Position numbers and translations under genes: made by a program
Shown: in pieces, positions 55,127 through 64,000 of the stretch
Layout: every line of letters starts with the position of its first letter
Numbering within the stretch: the first letter of the stretch is position 1
The notes under the pieces: generated by a model
The model's database searches: none
What the model saw: only the letters and a program-made list of their open reading frames with translations
What the model was told of the DNA's origin: nothing
DNA from: Malania oleifera
Lineage: Eukaryota > Streptophyta > Magnoliopsida > Santalales > Ximeniaceae
Direction of reading: 5' to 3'
Length of the DNA stretch: 64,000 nt
Assembly: GCF_029873635.1 (NCBI RefSeq)
Contig: NC_080421.1
Span: 3,782,001-3,846,000 of the forward strand

Positions 55127-56766
55127 CAACTATTTGTAGATCTTGTTCGAGGGAAACTTCCGGCAGCAACATAATTACGTAGTTTTTGATTGGAAGCCAT
55201 TTCTTCTTGCAGAATGTTTATCAACTTCCAGCTTGTTTTGGCCTGTTGTCTTTTAACACTGATTGAAAAATTTATCTGAGAGTTACTTGCTCATTTTGGT
55301 CAGTTTGTGCTATAGGGGTGTGTATATTTTAATGAGTTTCCCCCTTAAATCTGTTCTTGTTAATTTAGATGGTTTGTTTTGTTTAGGAAAAATAAAGTCA
55401 AACATGATTTTACATTATTGGCAAATTTTGGTCCCAAAAGGTCATGATTTAGCAAAGAAGCCAACATTCTCATGTACTTGGTTGACTCAACCATTTTGTA
55501 CCCATTTAAGGCTCAACGTTCCTGCCAATCAAGATCTATGTTTGAGGAAGAAAAAAAATTAATTTTTTGTCGCGTATTCTCTCTATATTAACCATAACCA
55601 TTAATCTCAGTATTCAGATTAAGAATTGATCAAATGCAATTCTAAATTAAGTAAACAATAAAAAATTTTCTGTTCATTGACTCATTATATAAATTAACCT
55701 TGAATATTTCTATTTTCTTCCCATATTTTATTTACCATGAGAAGAAAGAGCTCTTTCATTTTCAGTGACTTCCCTGAAAGATAGAATTATTGTGAGAACT
55801 TTTTTGAAGTCCAGACTTGCAGCTTTCAAGGTGGTTGTTGGAAGGTTAATGGACAAGTTTCAAATATTGACCACCTACAGAGCAGATTGTTGTACCACAT
55901 TCATGTTTTGAAAAGGCTAAAACATGCCATACCCATGTGTACCAAGCAAACCATGCAGTTAGGTCATCTCCCATGCCCATGAACACACCTGTTCACAACT
56001 CGGTAGCAGCAAAACATGGAAGGATTTCCACCCACCTTAAACCACATCTAGATTAAGAGATTTGTGAGCAAAACACAAGAAAAAAGAAACCAAAAAAAAA
56101 TGGAAATCAAATTTTCTGTGTTCTCTCCACCTCAAATAAAGAAAGATATAAAGGCTGATAGCAAGTGAAATAAAAAAAAATTTCTTCATTGATTCATTTA
56201 TCCTCATTGCCAAACAAGAAAAGAAGATTCATTTGTCATTACATATTTTCCTTCTATTTCCTTCGTGTTTTTCAAGTTAGCCAAAACCCCTGTGGTCCCG
56301 CCAAGATTTGGCATAGCACAGAAAAAAGAGAACACACCCAAAATAAGGACACCAAACAATAATAGCTGCAAACTAAATGAAGCATTTCTGTAATCTGAAA
56401 AGAATGAAAAGCTGAGAGCTTGAGCTCATTTTGGTGTTTGAGCTTCATAGAAAACCAAAAGTTTGTCTCTGCTCAATAGTTTTTGTAGATGCACACTCTC
56501 TAACCTAGGCTTTACAAAACATTCATATAGACTTGGACAGGAACACTACTACCAACCAAACCACCAGTAAATCAGAAGCAGATCTAGCTAATATTGAGCT
56601 CGATATGTACCAGCAGTGCCAGCCCTAGGAGCCCAGAAAAAAACATGACAGGAAAAAAATGAACACAAAATGACCTGAGGGCAAGGCCACAGCAGTTCAG
56701 CAGAACTCTTATTGGAAGCAAATATGTGCCCTCAAGAGAATAAAATAGCCCCATCTGATTAGCTCC
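55127..56766. other. 3' flanks of the MSI-type and bZIP genes
   Basis: Holds the 3' UTR of the plus-strand gene and, converging from the right, the 3' UTR of the minus-strand bZIP gene. AT-rich; AATAAA-type signals are plentiful (55392 on plus; several). No separate gene recognised. Confidence 0.5.
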
Positions 56767-59097
56767 TCAACTTGCTGTTGCAGTGCAAGCTCCTGCAATA
56801 AAATAAATAAACACAATGTTGATCAGGATCACGAGAGGGTGAAGAGCAATCAGTTTAACACAAGATTTTGAACTGTCTGCCAGTCCATCATTTTTATGAA
56901 CATTGGAATGAAGAAAAATGGACAAAACAAAGAGGGCATAGAAAATGTAATTCACATCTACATTACGTTTGGGAATATGGATTTCGGACTTTAGATTTAG
57001 ATTTGGGTGGATTGAGATAAATTTCAATCCAATTTTATATTTTATTTTATCCAAATCCAATACAAACCCAAATCTAAGACCTCTCCAAACATAGGGTTAC
57101 TCTAAATTTCAGAATATTAGTGTGTACAAATAGTATTTTATCTGAAGTTTGGATATCAGTAAGTTAAACAGATAACCACAATAATCTCGCACAAAGAAAC
57201 AAAATTTGTCACATGCTAATCCCCAATTAATTTTTTCCTTTTTTCTTTTAGTAAAAAAGTAAAGTGCTTGATTGGGTTTAGTTACTGAAGGGGCCTAGGT
57301 TTACCAGCACAAGCTTGTCCATTGGTTAAGTTTGTGAGGATTGGTAGGTGAGTGAGCACTTCTGCATGTTTTTATTTCTTATTCTTTTAATTCCCTTGAG
57401 CATTGATCCACAAAGATTTGTGATTATTTATATTGCATTAAGTTATCTAGTTTCTACTAAGAGACATGCCTCCTAATATCACCAACCAAAATAAGTTTGA
57501 TGGAGGCTAAAATGAACCCATGAGTACAATATTGAAAGAATAAACATAGAAGATGCCATGGCAATGGTGAAGGGAACTTTGGAAAAATACCATGAGAAGG
57601 CATAGTGAAAGCTTTATGCATATGCAGGCATGTGGGGGCAGAATCATTGTTAAAAAGAATAGCAAATTAATCGTTAAACTTCTTGCTCCGATGTAAACAC
57701 AACTTTGTAGGGATAATAGTCTCCAACAGAAACATATATTCATACTCTTACCGCAGAAAATAGGAATAGGGGGCAGTCTTGAGAAATTTCAGCATATTCC
57801 AACAAGCTCCATCTTATTTTATTTTGGGTGAAAGAGAGACATAGGGGTGGGGGTTGTCACAACTACTATTTATGAGACAACAAGCTCCATTTTGCAGCAT
57901 ATTCCAACAACTGCTATCTATGAGACACTAACTAGATTATAAGACACCAATAATCATTTGCATTGCGCGCCTGTAAGCTCTAAACAGCTAAGAAGTTAAA
58001 AAAAAACAAATTAAGGGCATAAACAAGCAAGCTTTAAGATTTATCAGAACTGCTTATCACCATGATACCAACTTATTTCCTTTCAAGAATCCGAATAATA
58101 AGGGAAATTAGACAATGAACGAGCAATAATAGATGCCATTTACCATATTTCCAGACTAAAACGAAAGAAAATGTTCAATAAAAAAGTTATATCTTGCTAA
58201 AATGAACCAGATTGTCCTACTTCCATTAAAAAAATGAACATAATCATCCTACTTTCATTAAAAAATGAACATACTTTCACCCTAAGATTTACCTTTCCCC
58301 TTATTTGGATTGGAAGAATTCACAGCAGGCACTGCACTCCCAAGTCCACAGCCAGGGAGCTCCTTGAATCCAGAGTTTGGACTACCTAAACACTGAAAAT
58401 TCTCAAATTCACAACCACTAAATCCTTGGCCATTTAATGCTGAGCCATCTCCACTTTTGCCTTCCACTCCCGGATGAAGGCAGTAAACCTGATCATCACA
58501 CTGCAAGTTACATGGGTTCATCACATATGCACCATTCAAGTTTGCATTGACCATGCTCTGCTGGTACACATCCCCACTCCTAGCTGATTTCTGATAAGGG
58601 AAAGATCCAATTTCCCCTTCAATCCTCCCTCTGATGTCCACAAGCAAGCACTTAAGCCTCGCAATCTCGGCTTCCAATGCAGCCTGCCCCTGCAATCTTT
58701 TCAACAACTGCTGATTCAAAGTCCTCAACCTAACAACCTCGTCCTCTAACGAAGCAGCCCGAGCCTTCTTCTTCTCACGATATTTGCGAACTGCTTCCCG
58801 GTTTCCCAATGGACGTTTCTTTGATTTCTTTTCTGCAGATTCTGCAGTATCTTCGGGTTCGGGAGTGGATTTGTCTTCAGATGGGGCAGAGAGAATTTTG
58901 GTGTGCACATGAAAACAGGTGTGGGTATGAGAGAAATCAGGACCCGGTGGGTTGCATGTGTGGGTATGAGTGCAAGCATGGGTATCCTTCAGAAATTCAT
59001 CAAAGAAACTGTCCATAGAGCAACTGCTTGGAAGCTCCCCTACATTTGGACTTGAAAAAACCTCTTGATTAGAGAAATCAAGCTCCCCGTCATCCAT
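56767..59097 (-). CDS. bZIP19: F-group bZIP zinc-deficiency regulator (bZIP19/bZIP23 type)
   Basis: Coding exons 59097-58293 and 56792-56767 (minus; donor GT at 58292-58291, acceptor AG at 56794-56793) give 276 aa; AtbZIP19 is 261. N-terminus MDDGELDFSNQEVFSS is the family hallmark. The zinc-sensor motif has Cys42, His44, His46, Cys48 and His57, His59, Cys61, His63, His65. The basic region is NREAVRKYREKKKA (N99-x7-R107); zipper leucines L117, L124, L131. EIGSFPYQK and MNPCN..CDD are conserved in the group. In Arabidopsis, bZIP19/23 bind zinc directly and, when zinc is low, activate ZIP transporters and NAS genes through TGTCGACA elements. The last 8 codons (ACTATAS after a shared Gly) come from a 26-base exon 1.5 kb away; reading through the donor would add only Lys-Ser. 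Start is the second-frame ATG matching the family. Confidence 0.93.
56962..57100. repeat. MITE-like hairpin in the bZIP intron
   Basis: ACGTTTGGGAATATGGATTT ... AGATTTAGATTTGGGTGGAT on the left is an imperfect inverted repeat of CCAAATCCAATACAAACCCA ... CTCCAAACATAGGG on the right, separated by about 35 AT-rich bases. It looks like a small foldback transposon. Target duplication not resolved. Confidence 0.4.
57101..58292 (-). other. Rest of the last intron of the bZIP gene
   Basis: AT-rich intronic DNA between the main exon (ends 58293) and the 26-base last coding exon. Open frames here are short and unlike any family I know. Confidence 0.6.
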
Positions 59098-59118
59098 TGC
59101 AAGGGAGAAACCATAGAC

Positions 59119-59576
59119 CTGGACAAACAGAAAAACAGAATATAGTAAAATAAGTGGCCAAGTTCTGATCTTGAGCGTCACCCACAGTACGACTTGGCAT
59201 TCATTTCATTCATTTCTATTTGCAAAAAAAAAAAATCAGAAACAAAAAGATTTCCTGATGCATCTTAGCAATACCAAACATGTTGTCAAAAAGCACTGAA
59301 ATCTTATAGTAATGCAGCAACCACATACAGACGTTGAGGTATAAAAGCACAATACAAATAAAAAATTGCGGATTTCGAGAATGAGTTTCTGCACGGACGA
59401 ATAAAGCAAAACAAAACCAAGAAAAAACCCTAAAAGCGGATCACAATCATCACATACAAACAAGACGAATTCTGGCAATTCAGGCAAAACCCAGATGACT
59501 GTGATCACAGGATAGCAAAGATGAACAATCCAACAACCTTCGCATTCAATCACTAGCTTTGAAGAGAAAGACTTAC
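59119..59576 (-). other. Probable 5' UTR intron of the bZIP gene
   Basis: On the minus strand ATGGTAAGTCTTTC has a strong donor (GT at 59576-59575) and TTTGTCCAGGTC a good acceptor (AG at 59120-59119), 21 bases before the family start codon at 59097. The hydrophobic extension that would be read without splicing is not a family feature, so a leader intron is the better model. Confidence 0.7.
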
Positions 59577-59724
59577 CATGAAAACCCCAGAAGAACGATA
59601 TTGCAGAAACCGATCCAAATCCAGAGATCAAAGGAACTGATATCTGCAATTAACTTGGGGGATTTGCGTAAAAAATCACAAATTTTAAGCTTGAAACCCT
59701 AGTGATAAAGGAGCTGCTGCAGAA

Positions 59725-59732
59725 GTATATAT
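59725..59732 (-). promoter_or_regulatory. TATA-like box of the bZIP gene
   Basis: ATATATAC on the minus strand, about 150 bases upstream of the leader intron donor. A second candidate, CTTTATAGG, lies near 59755-59763. Either would fit; no transcript start can be seen. Confidence 0.4.
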
Positions 59733-59799
59733 GTGATGGGGAAGAACAGAAACCCTATAAAGGCTAAAAGGTAATAATGATGCAAGGCGACATTCTAAT

Positions 59800-60600
59800 A
59801 GGGAAAGAAAAAATGGATGACCAGGAGAGGCCGATTGGCTCGGAGATTCCACGAACACACACTGACTGGTATTCTGTCTCCCTCACGAAGTCAGGAAATT
59901 AGAAACTCACGGCTTTCAAATCAATTTATAGGTTCTTGGGGGACTGATGTGCAAAAATCAAAGAAATGCAGGGAATTATACTATGATATGTGGGTCCATG
60001 TCACTCGCAATGGTTTTGCAAGGTTCATTTGTCACCATTGATAAATCAAAAATGGGATAGCCAATATGATTCAGTTTATATTTTTATTTTTTTTATTATG
60101 TGGACTTATAATGGTCATCACTATGACAAATATTATCAGTGAATTTATTACATTATGAAATTATGATTAATTTATTATTTGTAATTAAGAGTTTTACATA
60201 ATGTTAAATTAATATTTGAACCTATTAAGGTGTTATGAAACTTACATTATTAGGATTGGTACCAAAACACATCTTCTACTTGTGTGGGTCTATATTATAA
60301 ATGTCAGTATGCTGGAATGAAATGGGTTATAAATGCAATAAAATGAATAATTATATGATTAAATATATAATTATAAAGAATAATTTTATTTCATTTCATT
60401 TCATTCTTGTGACCAAATCATATGATTCATAGGTTTGACTTACATATGTCTTCAATCTAGAAGACGTTCAAGTCAAAATGTGAGACTTCCAAATTAGAGG
60501 TTTTAGTTCAAATCTTGGTGTGAGGGGATGGGCATATGTGATGGTAGATGATTACCTATATTGTATTCAGGCAAGTGTAGTCCAATTGATTTATTAGAGA
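59800..60600. other. Intergenic stretch between the bZIP gene and the Copia fragment
   Basis: AT-rich. A run of TTTCATTTCATTTCATTC near 60385-60408 with TGAAATGGGTTATAAATG upstream may be another MITE-like remnant, but ends are unclear. No gene recognised. Confidence 0.4.
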
Positions 60601-60604
60601 TGTG

Positions 60605-61775
60605 ACTCTTATTTGAGTGGAACGCATGCGCATGGGAAGCACAGTGATGTGAAAAACAAGGAAGCTAACTGCAGGTTTCAATTTCGGGAGATAATCATCA
60701 ACGGTTTCAATTTGCAGAGGAATCAGCTCTCGGTATTAAACCGTCGACAGTTTGCCTAAACCATTGACAGTTTCATTCGGCACAGGTCACGAAATTTGAA
60801 TCGGAAGATCAGTAAATTGGGGGTTTTAGAGGATTTTCCTCCGGGAATTGTTACATGAGTGATTTAGATAGGTTCTAAAACTTCTGTAAGTATAAGGTTC
60901 GTATATATACTATATTTTGTAACCCTTGAGGGAAGCTTGATGTAAGCTTCACATGAGATAGTGAAAATCTAGTTGCTTGCTCTCGTGGACATAGGCAAAT
61001 TGCTGAACCACGTAAATTCTTATGTCTTTGATTTTGTTTGTTTTCCTTATTCTTATTGTGAGTGATTGTTTGTTTCGTATATTCATTGTCAAGTGCTTGT
61101 ATTATTCGTTCCGATTTGATTCGAGTTTGCAAGGTTTTTCTCCTACGCATTCAAATCAGCAATTGGTATCATAGCTATTGGTTGCAATGACTACGATCTC
61201 TTCGGTGAAGTTCGATGGAACGAAAAATATCTGACTTTGGCAGATGAAAGTTAAGGACTTGTTGGTACTGCAAGGTATAGTGAAGGCACTGTACTGAAAG
61301 AAGCCGGAAGGCATGGACGACACGAGTTGGAATTGAAAGTTGTGTTTATTATCAGGCATTGTCTGGTCAATGATGTGATGTATCACATCATGGATAAGGA
61401 ATCCTTGACAGTTGTTTGGATGAAACTGGGGAGTTGGTACATGTTCAAATCATTAATGAATAAATTGTATCTTAAGCAAAAACTATATTGGCTTAATACG
61501 GCAGAGGGTTCGGACCTGACTCATCACATCAACGTATTCAATCATATCATTAATGATTTGAAGCGAGTTGATGTGAAGTTCGAGGAAGAATACAAAGTGT
61601 TGACGCTGCTTAATTCCCTACCTACGTCTCCAACGTATGAGAATCTCGTTACGACTCTGACATGGGGCAAAGAAACCCTGGAGTTGGAGGATATCACGAG
61701 TGCATTTTGGGGATCCAGCAGAGGAGGAAGGCTAGCGATTAGAGTTCACAATGTGAAGGGCTTGTGGAGGAAGGT
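60605..61775 (+). mobile_element. Copia element 5' end (LTR and gag), cut by a Gypsy LTR
   Basis: A 5' LTR ending ...TCAAATCAGCA at about 61161 is followed by the primer-site-like TGGTATCATAGC (61164-61175). The LTR start is uncertain, perhaps near 60600. Gag of the UBN2 type follows on plus (KLYLKQKLYWLNTAEGSDL, FNHIINDLKRVDVKFEEEYK, LNSLPTSPTYENLVTTL), as in Tork-like Copia elements. A Gypsy LTR begins inside gag at 61776. Broken in several places; the remainder would lie beyond the right edge. Confidence 0.75.
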
Positions 61776-62051
61776 TGTAAAAACCCCAAAAAGAGATATA
61801 AAATATTAGTGGATTGATTTTCAAAAAAATAAAAAAAAATAAAAATAATAATAATTAATTAATCAATTAATTAATTAACTAATTAATTAATCGGATTTAA
61901 AAAAAAAGAAAAAAAATTAATTAATTAAAATTTATTTATTTTTATTAATAAAATATATTATTATTAATATTAATTAAATATTATTATTATTATTATTATT
62001 ATTTACCCTCCTCAAGCTTGTTGAAGCTTCAGGAGATTCAAGTTATGTATA

Positions 62052-62098
<47 letters not shown>

Positions 62099-64000
62099 TT
62101 CTTCTTCTTCTTTTCTCTTCTTTTCTTTTCTTCTCTGTAACTCACTGCAATCTCTCTCTCTCCTCACGTTCTCTCTCCCTCTCTCCTCGATTTCGTGACG
62201 GATTTTCGCCCGATTAAAAATCCGAAGATACCACTGGACTCCCTTCGCCGCTGCCGTCATTTCTACCAGAGTGGATCGGTGGTAGGAGCGGCGTAAGTGT
62301 ATTCCCTGGGGTAAGCCATTTTTCCCTTTTTCTTTAATTTCTTGCAAAATATAAACCCAATTGACGAACGGACACCACCACGAGAATCTGGAGATGATTC
62401 TCTACAAGTCTAGTGGGACGGAATTCTCGTGGGGGTATCGGGCCAAAATCCTAAATTTGGGGTGCGGCGATTATTAAGGGGCTTATTTTTAATTAATTAG
62501 CATTAATTTAGAAATGCTAAAATATTAAGCATCTGAGACTAAAGTAGGATTTCTGAAATTTAGGGCTCGGGTGAGCGCCGCGGGTGTAATTTTGGGACCT
62601 GCAGGCAAAAATTTGAAAAATTAAGTAGAGATATTAAATAATAGTTTAAATATTAATTTGAGGTATATGGAGCCGAAGGAAGGCTAGATGAGTATTATTT
62701 TGGAGAAATAAATTAATTAATCTGGGGAAAATGTAAATTGCAGGAATTGAATTTCGGGCGCTAAGGGCGTAGGATTTGGGTCCTAAGGAATTTCTCAATA
62801 GTCAGGTAAGGGAATAAACTAAAACAATAATTTTCCATACAAATTATTATTGATTATGAGTAAATTTATTTTAGAAAAGCATATGTTATATTGTGTATTA
62901 CGAATGAAATGTACGATTGGGAAAATACTGCTATGATGATTAAAATGTATATGTATGTATGAGATGTAAGGAATTCATGATTTTAGAATATGAAGTATGA
63001 CTTTTAACAGCATATGTGTGGCATGAATATTATTTTATGTGAAATGTATTATGATGTGAAAGATTTTACGAACCAAGCATGATTTCAGGTATTATGAAAA
63101 TATGAGTTATGTTGTGATGGTTTTGACGATTATGTGATAAATGATGTATTTTCAGTATATATATATATACCTGAAACAATTTTGGCGTGAGGCCATATAT
63201 TTATGTTATCGGCACGAGGCCGTATTTATGTTTTGGCGCGAGGCCATATATTTATGTTATTGGCACGAGGCCGTATTTATATTATTGGCGCGAGGCCATA
63301 CTTACTATGATTTTGGCGCGAGGCCATATATATGATTTCGGCGCGAGGCCGTATCTATGTTTTCAGCACGAGGCCGTAATGATGTTACGTATGATCATGT
63401 ATTATATGTTTTCACAACCAGGATGTTAGTTTAGTTCAGACCAGGAGCTCGGTACCGTAGCTATGGGTTCATTTTGGCACGAGGCCTTATTAGTGCTACC
63501 GTCCCACGAGGGGATGGGAGATGGATAGTCGATGTGGCTTTCAGTAGAGTGTGGACATCCACTTGGCAGTCCGGACTAGGGTGTGGCGGGCTCATCGTAC
63601 TTATAGACATATTTGATTCGGCAGTGGTCAGCCAGCCGTTATCGGGTCCCGCCTTCGGGCTGCACAACCCGTCATGGGGGGGGTAATACATGACACCAGC
63701 TAGCTAGTCATCCTGGGTTTGTTTTCAGTACTACAGTTATAACAGATGATTTTATGTATGATATGATTTATTAACAAATGTAAAAATATATGTTTACCCA
63801 CTACGATATGATTATGTGTATAGAATTATGAAATGTACTGTATACGTACAAATGCATTAAATATTCATGTTGCCACACAGCTGTATTTAGTTTATTTTCC
63901 CTTACTGAGAAGTGTCTCACCCCCAAACTTAATTAATTTTTCAGGAGCCCTTGAGAGACCGGCGGGTCAGGGTCGCCGTTGAGCTAGTGAGATTACCTTA
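61776..64000 (+). mobile_element. Gypsy LTR, plus orientation, runs off the right edge
   Basis: It starts TGTAAAAACCCC at 61776 inside a Copia gag. Landmarks in order: (ATT)n tract (62051-62097), CT-rich leader (62147-62190), ACCAGAGTGGATCGGTGG, GGGGTAAGCC (about 62308), CGGACACCACCACGAGAA (about 62369), TCAGGTAAGGGAATAAAC (about 62803), CACGAGGCCG repeats (63181-63400) and the tail CTGAGAAGTGTCTCACCCCC near 63907. More than 2.2 kb is in the window. Whether an internal region follows cannot be seen. Confidence 0.85.
63181..63400. repeat. CACGAGGCCG minisatellite in the right-edge LTR
   Basis: About nine imperfect copies of a unit of roughly 20-26 bases, GGCACGAGGCCGTATTTATG, alternating CACGAG and CGCGAG forms. 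The same motif in fewer copies is at 16911-16985. Confidence 0.85.

Noticed and set aside
58282-59181. Longer bZIP reading frame with a hydrophobic N-terminus (MTLKIRTWPLILLYSVFLF...)
   Set aside because: The extension is 5' UTR and intron read in frame; a good acceptor precedes the family start MDDGELDF, so it is not a signal peptide or membrane anchor.

Overview
The window reads as nuclear DNA of a eudicot plant. It is AT-rich, holds intron-split plant genes (an MSI2/MSI3-type WD40 protein, an F-group bZIP, a HIPP-type metal-binding protein), and is full of plant Ty3/Gypsy and Ty1/Copia LTR elements primed by initiator-Met tRNA, MuDR and plant-mobile-domain transposon remains, a tRNA-derived SINE and many (AT)n tracts. 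I cannot name the species.

Layout. 1-14.3 kb is nested retrotransposon: a minus-strand Tekay-like Gypsy element entering from the left edge, whose 5' LTR (1742-6372) is split by a solo LTR (2301-4844); then a second minus-strand Gypsy element (LTR 8331-10001, pol to about 13790) truncated at its 5' side. 15.0-18.6 kb is a decayed MuDR/plant-mobile-domain transposon split by a solo LTR (15824-17876). Another solo LTR lies at 18793-20595. 21.1-26.5 kb is the least ordinary stretch: two clusters of 29-bp palindromes (AAATCTCGC...GCGAGATTT) that form arms of a foldback-like repeat family carrying pieces of a HIPP gene whose intact copy is 15 kb downstream. Between the clusters lie an Aux/IAA gene fragment, a MuDR fragment and a Gypsy protease fossil.

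26.8-40.1 kb is intergenic DNA with local duplications; one duplicate of each pair is empty and the other carries an insertion (a 2.7-kb solo LTR and a 5.15-kb Copia element), giving two natural before/after comparisons. 41.07-42.31 kb is the intact HIPP gene. 43.2-48.6 kb is a roughly 1.95-kb unit present twice with a 5' Copia fragment between the copies.

50.08-55.13 kb is the MSI2/MSI3-type gene in six exons (397 aa), with a SINE in intron 3. 56.77-59.10 kb, on the minus strand, is a bZIP19/23-type zinc-deficiency regulator (276 aa) with the His/Cys zinc-sensor motif and a 26-base last coding exon. From 60.6 kb the window returns to retrotransposons: a Copia 5' end cut by a Gypsy LTR that runs off the right edge. 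The three intact genes look like independent housekeeping or regulatory genes; only the HIPP gene and its captured fragments are clearly linked to the mobile DNA.
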